From Stropharia rugosoannulata (lineage: Eukaryota > Basidiomycota > Agaricomycetes > Agaricales > Strophariaceae): a stretch of DNA of 64,000 nt. The notes under the pieces are model-generated. The model was not told the origin of the DNA, searched no databases, and worked only from the letters and a program-made list of their open reading frames with translations. Below, in pieces: positions 47,361 to 58,381 of the stretch (positions are counted from its first letter, which is position 1; the number at the start of each line of letters is the position of its first letter). The position numbers and the translations under genes are program-made. The stretch is taken from contig JANCIK010000010.1 in NCBI GenBank assembly GCA_028532985.1, forward strand, positions 2,480,001 to 2,544,000, in the 5' to 3' direction.

Positions 47361-50112
47361 GACCAATAGTCGAACACACGAAACCTGGGACTGCTAAGTT
47401 ATAGAGGTAACGATGACGAACTCGGGGTGCAGCGACGATGACAAAATTGGAGTTGCAAACTCAAGGAGTTGAGCACTTGGGTACTAAAGTGTGAATTGCT
47501 CGACAACGATACAACCGATCGAGATGAGAGTTGGGGGCTCGATGTATCGATGATGAAGGAAGTGGTATGCTGAGTTGCAATGGAGTTGATGTCGATGTGA
47601 GGCCGCAGTGAGCTGAACAAATTTCGAGGTCCTAACTCGAGGAGTTGAGCACTCTGGTGAAGACCGGTTGATTGCGGAAGAACGACGGAGCGTAGTGACG
47701 TGGCAGTCGGCAGGCAGCGAGGGATCGTATGAAGAGTGGACCCTCGAAAGAACGGAGTGGGGCAACGATCAGGGAAGCCCTAAAAGCGCAAAAGAGCGGA
47801 CAGCTCTGGGAAGCCCAAAGCTGAAGCAGTCTCTGGTGTGAAACCAAGAGAGTGCAGAGGACCTGTAAAGAAAAAGAGTGAATTGCACGAGGACCGATTG
47901 AGCTGGCGGAACGAGAGTGGTACCAGAACAACGGTCGTGACGTGGCAGTCCTGCTCGTGAAACAACGAGGCGAAACGAGCGCGAATGAGTGTTAGGTTAA
48001 GTACCAAGCCACCCAGGTGAAAGGAGAGTGAGAATAAGAGAGAGTAGCAATGAGTAGGGACTGCTCAGAGTGCAGGGCTCATAATCTGTTAAAAGCGGAT
48101 GCTTATAGGCACAGAGAGTGGCCCTAACTCAGGTGGGATGGTAGTGGTAATAGATTAAGAGGCATCTACACTAGTACATGCTATATATACTACCAGAAGC
48201 GAACTAAGCTAAATGTGGAGCAAACTAATTATAGTCCGCACTATCTAATCTTAACTGCTGATGGTGATGATTGCCTATGTAATCTAACAACAAGCATGCC
48301 AGTGACCAGACCCTTGGTGAGCAGCTTGTTGATGTGTGCAACGACGATGCCAGAGCTCTGCATTAAGGGGTAGAGTGGATGACAATGAAGCAGAGCAACG
48401 GAGATTCGCAAATGGGACATGTGAGACCATCCAGAATGGCAGAGTGTGATGCATTGATAGTTGCAGTGAAGATGGTCTTGCCAGAGCAGTTGAAGTACAT
48501 CTTCTTTGCATCGATCTCAATCAGGATGCCAGAGCGCTTGGTGAGGTACAGACATGCAAGCAGGTTGTTGCACAACTTGGGGACATGCAGAACACGTTTA
48601 ATGACTACTGCATCTGCTTTCTTGCCATTGATGACTGGATGGAACACCACATTGCCAACACCCTCAGAATAGACGATAGAATCATCTGCAAGACGAATTG
48701 GGACACAGTGAGGTTTGTACTCCACAATCCAGTCTTGATGAGGTGTCATATGGCTAGTTGCACCTGTATCTGCGAGCCAGTCGAAATCATTGCCTTGTGC
48801 GTCACCGTAGCAAGTGCAGATGCAAAACCTGCATACTTCACGATTTGTGATGTCTCCTCTGCTGGGGCGAAACAGAGTGTGCCATTTGACCAACAGCTGC
48901 CAGAGTTGACCACATGCTAACTGGGTCATGCAGAATGTGAGCCAATTGTGATTTGAGCTCGTTCTGAACATGACTGTGGATGTAGCCAGCAGCAGCAGTC
49001 GACTTGCTTGTCCATATGTCGTGTGCCTCGATCTCAGCCATAGACGGCGTAAGAGAGCACAGGACGCTTGCATTCACCAGTAACCAGACGCCATAGCTCC
49101 TGAGAGCGTAACCATGCTTTCATGTTGCAAGACCAGAGTTGGTAGTTGGCAGTGCTCAGTTTGTCAAACTGAGGTGTTGCAAAAAACTCATGGTTGCAGG
49201 TGAAGTAAAGTGGTGATAGACGTGATATGGTATGAGGTGGTAGCTGAGAATGGCGCAAACGATGTGGCAAAGTTGCGAGGCGAGCTGGGCTGAAATGCAC
49301 GAGCAGTGGGCAGGACACTTGCAGTATCACAATTAGGCCGAGTTGAGCACTTGCAGTAAAACGTCGATTGCACGAGCAGCAATGAACCGATTGACACGAG
49401 ACTGTGCAAGAGGATAGTTCAAAGATGCGGAACGTGTGTGATCGAGTTGTGCGAACGACAGTGACGATGTGCTAGTGCAGTGAACAAAACTGTTTGAGAA
49501 TGTCAATTGGACAGAGTTGAGCACTCTGGTGAAGAACAGTGAATTGCGAGTGAACGGCTGAGCGTGACGACTTGTGAGTGGGCAAGTGACGAGAGGCACG
49601 TGTAACGATGAGGTCCTCGAAAGAACCACGTGTTTCGACGATCAGGGAAGCCCAGGAGCGAAGTCTCTGGTGAACAGCAAGAGAGTTCTATTGACCTAAA
49701 ACCAAAAGAAGCGGATTGCTCGATATCCGTGCAAGCTGGTGGAACGCAGGTGGTAGCAGAACGACGGTCGTGACGTGGCGGTTGTGCTCACGAAAAAACA
49801 AGGCAAAACAAACAACGATGAGTGTTAGGTTAAGTACCAAGCCACTCAGTGGAGAAAGGACAGTAGAGTAGTGATAAGTAGGATGCTCAGAGCGCAGGGC
49901 TCATAACCTGTTGAAAGCAGACTGCTTACAGGCGCAGAGAGCGAACCTAACTCACACAGAGATGATGGTGGTAAGAGATTAAGAGGCATCTACACTAGTA
50001 CATGCCTTATATACTACCATAAGCGAGATTAACTATATATGGAGCGTACTAATTATAGTACGCGATATCTAATCTACTGCTGATGGTCAGTCCAATCCTA
50101 TGTAATCTAACA
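47361..50112 (-). repeat. Array unit 12
   Basis: LTR-B at 48087-48289, LTR-A at 49909-50112. Markers A and C. It has the most private changes: one C lost in GTCACCGTAG near 48805, two bases lost in GTAAGAGAGC near 49050, and four substitutions within about 110 bp at 49675-49790 (AACAGCAAG, GATATCCG, GTAGCAGA, GGCGGTTG). The gag frame is broken several times. Confidence 0.93.
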
Positions 50113-52866
50113 GACCAATAGTCGAACACACGAAACCTGGGACTGCTAAGTTATAGAGGTAACGATGACGAACTCGGGTGCAGCGACGATGACAAAATTG
50201 GAGTTGCAAACTCAAGGAGTTGAGCACTTGGGTACTAAAGTGTGAATTGCTCGACAACGATACAACCGATCGAGATGAGAGTTGGGGGCTCGATGTATCG
50301 ATGATGAAGGAAGTGGTATGCTGAGTTGCAATGGAGTTGATGTCGATGTGAGGCCGCAGTGAGCTGAACAAATTTCGAGGTCCTAACTCGAGGAGTTGAG
50401 CACTCTGGTGAAGACCGGTTGATTGCGGAAGAACGACGGAGCGTAGTGACGTGGCAGTCGGCAGGCAGCGAGGGGATCGTATGAAGAGTGGACCCTCGAA
50501 AGAACGGAGTGGGGCAACGATCAGGAAGCCCTAAAAGCGCAAAAGAGCGGACAGCTCTGGGAAGCCCAAAGCTGAAGCAGTCTCTGGTGTGAAACCAAGA
50601 GAGTGCAGAGGACCTGTAAAGAAAAAGAGTGAATTGCACGAGGACCGATTGAGCTGGCGGAACGAGAGTGGTACCAGAACAACGGTCGTGACGTGGCAGT
50701 CCTGCTCGTGAAACAACGAGGCGAAACGAGCGAATGAGTGTTAGGTTAAGTACCAAGCCACCCAGGTGAAAGGAGAGTGAGAATAAGAGAGAGTAGCAAT
50801 GAGTAGGGACTGCTCAGAGTGCAGGGCTCATAATCTGTTAAAAGCGGATGCTTATAGGCACAGAGAGTGGCCCTAACTCAGGTGGGATGGTAGTGGTAAT
50901 AGATTAAGAGGCATCTACACTAGTACATGCTATATATACTACCAGAAGCGAACTAAGCTAAATGTGGAGCAAACTAATTATAGTCCGCACTATCTAATCT
51001 TAACTGCTGATGGTGATGATTGCCTATGTAATCTAACAACAAGCATGCCAGTGACCAGACCCTTGGTGAGCAGCTTGTTGATGTGTGCAACGACGATGCC
51101 AGAGCTCTGCATTAAGGGGTAGAGTGGATGACAATGAAGCAGAGCAACGGAGATTCGCAAATGGGACATGTGAGACCATCCAGAATGGCAGAGTGTGATG
51201 CATTGATAGTTGCAGTGAAGATGGTCTTGCCAGAGCAGTTGAAGTACATCTTCTTTGCATCGATCTCAATCAGGATGCCAGAGCGCTTGGTGAGGTACAG
51301 ACATGCAAGCAGGTTGTTGCACAACTTGGGGACATGCAGAACACGTTTAATGACTACTGCATCTGCTTTCTTGCCATTGATGACTGGATGGAACACCACA
51401 TTGCCAACACCCTCAGAATAGACGATAGAATCATCTGCAAGACGAATTGGGACACAGTGAGGTTTGTACTCCACAATCCAGTCTTGATGAGGTGTCATAT
51501 GGCTAGTTGCACCTGTATCTGCGAGCCAGTCGAAATCATTGCCTTGTGCGTCACCCGTAGCAAGTGCAGATGCAAAACCTGCATACTTCACGATTTGTGA
51601 TGTCTCCTCTGCTGGGGCGAAACAGAGTGTGCCATTTGACCAACAGCTGCCAGAGTTGACCACATGCTAACTGGGTCATGCAGAATGTGAGCCAATTGTG
51701 ATTTGAGCTCGTTCTGAACATGACTGTGGATGTAGCCAGCAGCAGCAGTCGACTTGCTTGTCCATATGTCGTGTGCCTCGATCTCAGCCATAGACGGCGT
51801 AAGAGAGAGCACAGGACGCTTGCATTCACCAGTAACCAGACGCCATAGCTCCTGAGAGCGTAACCATGCTTTCATGTTGCAAGACCAGAGTTGGTAGTTG
51901 GCAGTGCTCAGTTTGTCAAACTGAGGTGTTGCAAAGAAACTCATGGTTGCAGGTGAAGTAAAGTGGTGATAGACGTGATATGGTATGAGGTGGTAGCTGA
52001 GAATGGCGCAAACGATGTGGCAAAGTTGCGAGGCGAGCTGGGCTGAAATGCACGAGCAGTGGGCAGGACACTTGCAGTATCACAATTAGGCCGAGTTGAG
52101 CACTTGCAGTAAAACGTCGATTGCACGAGCAGCAATGAACCGATTGACACGAGACTGTGCAAGAGGATAGTTCAAAGATGCGGAACGTGTGTGATCGAGT
52201 TGTGCGAACGACAGTGACGATGTGCTAGTGCAGTGAACAAAACTGTTTGAGAATGTCAATTGGACAGAGTTGAGCACTCTGGTGAAGAACAGTGAATTGC
52301 GAGTGAACGGCTGAGCGTGACGACTTGTGAGTGGGCAAGTGACGAGAGGCACGTGTAACGATGAGGTCCTCGAAAGAACCACGTGTTTCGACGATCAGGG
52401 AAGCCCAGGGAGCGAAGTCTCTGGTGAACACCAAGAGAGTTCTATTGACCTAAAACCAAAAGAAGCGGATTGCTCGATAACCGTGCAAGCTGGTGGAACG
52501 CAGGTGGTACCAGAACGACGGTCGTGACGTGGCAGTTGTGCTCACGAAAAAACAAGGCAAAACAAACAACGATGAGTGTTAGGTTAAGTACCAAGCCACT
52601 CAGTGGAGAAAGGACAGTAGAGTAGTGATAAGTAGGATGCTCAGAGCGCAGGGCTCATAACCTGTTGAAAGCAGACTGCTTACAGGCGCAGAGAGCGAAC
52701 CTAACTCACACAGAGATGATGGTGGTAAGAGATTAAGAGGCATCTACACTAGTACATGCCTTATATACTACCATAAGCGAGATTAACTATATATGGAGCG
52801 TACTAATTATAGTACGCGATATCTAATCTACTGCTGATGGTCAGTCCAATCCTATGTAATCTAACA
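50113..52866 (-). repeat. Array unit 13
   Basis: LTR-B at 50836-51038, LTR-A at 52663-52866. Markers A and C. Two bases (one CG/GC repeat) are lost in the GAGCGAATG stretch of leader B, and one G in CTCGGGTGC. Four-G run near 51615 splits gag from protease. Confidence 0.93.
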
Positions 52867-55622
52867 GACCAATAGTCGAACACACGAAACCTGGGACTGC
52901 TAAGTTATAGAGGTAACGATGACGAACTCGGGGTGCAGCGACGATGACAAAATTGGAGTTGCAAACTCAAGGAGTTGAGCACTTGGGTACTAAAGTGTGA
53001 ATTGCTCGACAACGATACAACCGATCGAGATGAGAGTTGGGGGCTCGATGTATCGATGATGAAGGAAGTGGTATGCTGAGTTGCAATGGAGTTGATGTCG
53101 ATGTGAGGCCGCAGTGAGCTGAACAAATTTCGAGGTCCTAACTCGAGGAGTTGAGCACTCTGGTGAAGACCGGTTGATTGCGGAAGAACGACGGAGCGTA
53201 GTGACGTGGCAGTCGGCAGGCAGCGAGGGGATCGTATGAAGAGTGGACCCTCGAAAGAACGGAGTGGGGCAACGATCAGGGAAGCCCTAAAAGCGCAAAA
53301 GAGCGGACAGCTCTGGGAAGCCCAAAGCTGAAGCAGTCTCTGGTGTGAAACCAAGAGAGTGCAGAGGACCTGTAAAGAAAAAGAGTGAATTGCACGAGGA
53401 CCGATTGAGCTGGCGGAACGAGAGTGGTACCAGAACAACGGTCGTGACGTGGCAGTCCTGCTCGTGAAACAACGAGGCGAAACGAGCGCGAATGAGTGTT
53501 AGGTTAAGTACCAAGCCACCCAGGTGAAAGGAGAGTGAGAATAAGAGAGAGTAGCAATGAGTAGGGACTGCTCAGAGTGCAGGGCTCATAATCTGTTAAA
53601 AGCGGATGCTTATAGGCACAGAGAGTGGCCCTAACTCAGGTGGGATGGTAGTGGTAATAGATTAAGAGGCATCTACACTAGTACATGCTATATATACTAC
53701 CAGAAGCGAACTAAGCTAAATGTGGAGCAAACTAATTATAGTCCGCACTATCTAATCTTAACTGCTGATGGTGATGATTGCCTATGTAATCTAACAACAA
53801 GCATGCCAGTGACCAGACCCTTGGTGAGCAGCTTGTTGATGTGTGCAACGACGATGCCAGAGCTCTGCATTAAGGGGTAGAGTGGATGACAATGAAGCAG
53901 AGCAACGGAGATTCGCAAATGGGACATGTGAGACCATCCAGAATGGCAGAGTGTGATGCATTGATAGTTGCAGTGAAGATGGTCTTGCCAGAGCAGTTGA
54001 AGTACATCTTCTTTGCATCGATCTCAATCAGGATGCCAGAGCGCTTGGTGAGGTACAGACATGCAAGCAGGTTGTTGCACAACTTGGGGACATGCAGAAC
54101 ACGTTTAATGACTACTGCATCTGCTTTCTTGCCATTGATGACTGGATGGAACACCACATTGCCAACACCCTCAGAATAGACGATAGAATCATCTGCAAGA
54201 CGAATTGGGACACAGTGAGGTTTGTACTCCACAATCCAGTCTTGATGAGGTGTCATATGGCTAGTTGCACCTGTATCTGCGAGCCAGTCGAAATCATTGC
54301 CTTGTGCGTCACCCGTAGCAAGTGCAGATGCAAAACCTGCATACTTCACGATTTGTGATGTCTCCTCTGCTGGGGGCGAAACAGAGTGTGCCATTTGACC
54401 AACAGCTGCCAGAGTTGACCACATGCTAACTGGGTCATGCAGAATGTGAGCCAATTGTGATTTGAGCTCGTTCTGAACATGACTGTGGATGTAGCCAGCA
54501 GCAGCAGTCGACTTGCTTGTCCATATGTCGTGTGCCTCGATCTCAGCCATAGACGGCGTAGAGAGAGCACAGGACGCTTGCATTCACCAGTAACCAGACG
54601 CCATAGCTCCTGAGAGCGTAACCATGCTTTCATGTTGCAAGACCAGAGTTGGTAGTTGGCAGTGCTCAGTTTGTCAAACTGAGGTGTTGCAAAGAAACTC
54701 ATGGTTGCAGGTGAAGTAAAGTGGTGATAGACGTGATATGGTATGAGGTGGTAGCTGAGAATGGCGCAAACGATGTGGCAAAGTTGCGAGGCGAGCTGGG
54801 CTGAAATGCACGAGCAGTGGGCAGGACACTTGCAGTATCACAATTAGGCGAGTTGAGCACTTGCAGTAAAACGTCGATTGCACGAGCAGCAATGAACCGA
54901 TTGACACGAGACTGTGCAAGAGGATAGTTCAAAGATGCGGAACGTGTGTGATCGAGTTGTGCGAACGACAGTGACGATGTGCTAGTGCAGTGAACAAAAC
55001 TGTTTGAGAATGTCAATTGGACAGAGTTGAGCACTCTGGTGAAGAACAGTGAATTGCGAGTGAACGGCTGAGCGTGACGACTTGTGAGTGGGCAAGTGAC
55101 GAGAGGCACGTGTAACGATGAGGTCCTCGAAAGAACCACGTGTTTCGACGATCAGGGAAGCCCAGGAGCGAAGTCTCTGGTGAACACCAAGAGAGTTCTA
55201 TTGACCTAAAACCAAAAGAAGCGGATTGCTCGATAACCGTGCAAGCTGGTGGAACGCAGGTGGTACCAGAACGACGGTCGTGACGTGGCAGTTGTGCTCA
55301 CGAAAAAACAAGGCAAAACAAACAACGATGAGTGTTAGGTTAAGTACCAAGCCACTCGGTGGAGAAAGGACAGTAGAGTAGTGATAAGTAGGATGCTCAG
55401 AGCGCAGGGCTCATAACCTGTTGAAAGCAGACTGCTTACAGGCGCAGAGAGCGAACCTAACTCACACAGAGATGATGGTGGTAAGAGATTAAGAGGCATC
55501 TACACTAGTACATGCCTTATATACTACCATAAGCGAGATTAACTATATATGGAGCGTACTAATTATAGTACGCGATATCTAATCTACTGCTGATGGTCAG
55601 TCCAATCCTATGTAATCTAACA
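52867..55622 (-). repeat. Array unit 14
   Basis: LTR-B at 53594-53796, LTR-A at 55419-55622. Markers A and C. Private substitution CCACTCGGTGG in leader A near 55359. A single-base loss near 54560 shifts the gag start; the protease frame spans 237 codons. Confidence 0.93.
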
Positions 55623-58381
55623 GACCAATAGTCGAACACACGAAACCTGGGACTGCTAAGTTATAGAGGTAACGATGACGAACTCGGGGTGCAGCGACGA
55701 TGACAAAATTGGAGTTGCAAACTCAAGGAGTTGAGCACTTGGGTACTAAAGTGTGAATTGCTCGACAACGATACAACCGATCGAGATGAGAGTTGGGGGC
55801 TCGATGTATCGATGATGAAGGAAGTGGTATGCTGAGTTGCAATGGAGTTGATGTCGATGTGAGGCCGCAGTGAGCTGAACAAATTTCGAGGTCCTAACTC
55901 GAGGAGTTGAGCACTCTGGTGAAGACCGGTTGATTGCGGAAGAACGACGGAGCGTAGTGACGTGGCAGTCGGCAGGCAGCGAGGGGATCGTATGAAGAGT
56001 GGACCCTCGAAAGAACGGAGTGGGGCAACGATCAGGGAAGCCCTAAAAGCGCAAAAGAGCGGACAGCTCTGGGAAGCCCAAAGCTGAAGCAGTCTCTGGT
56101 GTGAAACCAAGAGAGTGCAGAGGACCTGTAAAGAAAAAGAGTGAATTGCACGAGGACCGATTGAGCTGGCGGAACGAGAGTGGTACCAGAACAACGGTCG
56201 TGACGTGGCAGTCCTGCTCGTGAAACAACGAGGCGAAACGAGCGCGAATGAGTGTTAGGTTAAGTACCAAGCCACCCAGGTGAAAGGAGAGTGAGAATAA
56301 GAGAGAGTAGCAATGAGTAGGGACTGCTCAGAGTGCAGGGCTCATAATCTGTTAAAAGCGGATGCTTATAGGCACAGAGAGTGGCCCTAACTCAGGTGGG
56401 ATGGTAGTGGTAATAGATTAAGAGGCATCTACACTAGTACATGCTATATATACTACCAGAAGCGAACTAAGCTAAATGTGGAGCAAACTAATTATAGTCC
56501 GCACTATCTAATCTTAACTGCTGATGGTGATGATTGCCTATGTAATCTAACAACAAGCATGCCAGTGACCAGACCCTTGGTGAGCAGCTTGTTGATGTGT
56601 GCAACGACGATGCCAGAGCTCTGCATTAAGGGGTAGAGTGGATGACAATGAAGCAGAGCAACGGAGATTCGCAAATGGGACATGTGAGACCATCCAGAAT
56701 GGCAGAGTGTGATGCATTGATAGTTGCAGTGAAGATGGTCTTGCCAGAGCAGTTGAAGTACATCTTCTTTGCATCGATCTCAATCAGGATGCCAGAGCGC
56801 TTGGTGAGGTACAGACATGCAAGCAGGTTGTTGCACAACTTGGGGACATGCAGAACACGTTTAATGACTACTGCATCTGCTTTCTTGCCATTGATGACTG
56901 GATGGAACACCACATTGCCAACACCCTCAGAATAGACGATAGAATCATCTGCAAGACGAATTGGGACACAGTGAGGTTTGTACTCCACAATCCAGTCTTG
57001 ATGAGGTGTCATATGGCTAGTTGCACCTGTATCTGCGAGCCAGTCGAAATCATTGCCTTGTGCGTCACCCGTAGCAAGTGCAGATGCAAAACCTGCATAC
57101 TTCACGATTTGTGATGTCTCCTCTGCTGGGGGCGAAACAGAGTGTGCCATTTGACCAACAGCTGCCAGAGTTGACCACATGCTAACTGGGTCATGCAGAA
57201 TGTGAGCCAATTGTGATTTGAGCTCGTTCTGAACATGACTGTGGATGTAGCCAGCAGCAGCAGTCGACTTGCTTGTCCATATGTCGTGTGCCTCGATCTC
57301 AGCCATAGACGGCGTAAGAGAGAGCACAGGACGCTTGCATTCACCAGTAACCAGACGCCATAGCTCCTGAGAGCGTAACCATGCTTTCATGTTGCAAGAC
57401 CAGAGTTGGTAGTTGGCAGTGCTCAGTTTGTCAAACTGAGGTGTTGCAAAGAAACTCATGGTTGCAGGTGAAGTAAAGTGGTGATAGACGTGATATGGTA
57501 TGAGGTGGTAGCTGAGAATGGCGCAAACGATGTGGCAAAGTTGCGAGGCGAGCTGGGCTGAAATGCACGAGCAGTGGGCAGGACACTTGCAGTATCACAA
57601 TTAGGCCGAGTTGAGCACTTGCAGTAAAACGTCGATTGCACGAGCAGCAATGAACCGATTGACACGAGACTGTGCAAGAGGATAGTTCAAAGATGCGGAA
57701 CGTGTGTGATCGAGTTGTGCGAACGACAGTGACGATGTGCTAGTGCAGTGAACAAAACTGTTTGAGAATGTCAATTGGACAGAGTTGAGCACTCTGGTGA
57801 AGAACAGTGAATTGCGAGTGAACGGCTGAGCGTGACGACTTGTGAGTGGGCAAGTGACGAGAGGCACGTGTAACGATGAGGTCCTCGAAAGAACCACGTG
57901 TTTCGACGATCAGGGAAGCCCAGGGAGCGAAGTCTCTGGTGAACACCAAGAGAGTTCTATTGACCTAAAACCAAAAGAAGCGGATTGCTCGATAACCGTG
58001 CAAGCTGGTGGAACGCAGGTGGTACCAGAACGACGGTCGTGACGTGGCAGTTGTGCTCACGAAAAAACAAGGCAAAACAAACAACGATGAGTGTTAGGTT
58101 AAGTACCAAGCCACTCAGTGGAGAAAGGACAGTAGAGTAGTGATAAGTAGGATGCTCAGAGCGCAGGGCTCATAACCTGTTGAAAGCAGACTGCTTACAG
58201 GCGCAGAGAGCGAACCTAACTCACACAGAGATGATGGTGGTAAGAGATTAAGAGGCATCTACACTAGTACATGCCTTATATACTACCATAAGCGAGATTA
58301 ACTATATATGGAGCGTACTAATTATAGTACGCGATATCTAATCTACTGCTGATGGTCAGTCCAATCCTATGTAATCTAACA
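55623..58381 (-). repeat. Array unit 15
   Basis: LTR-B at 56350-56552, LTR-A at 58178-58381. Markers A and C. Gag-protease frame intact. Last complete unit on the right. Confidence 0.93.
56626..57459 (-). CDS. Gag-protease stub, intact 277-codon frame (unit 15)
   Basis: Same product as the frame at 31825-32658. Confidence 0.6.
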   Translation of the reverse strand: MSFFATPQFDKLSTANYQLWSCNMKAWLRSQELWRLVTGECKRPVLSLTPSMAEIEAHDIWTSKSTAAAGYIHSHVQNELKSQLAHILHDPVSMWSTLAAVGQMAHSVSPPAEETSQIVKYAGFASALATGDAQGNDFDWLADTGATSHMTPHQDWIVEYKPHCVPIRLADDSIVYSEGVGNVVFHPVINGKKADAVVIKRVLHVPKLCNNLLACLYLTKRSGILIEIDAKKMYFNCSGKTIFTATINASHSAILDGLTCPICESPLLCFIVIHSTP

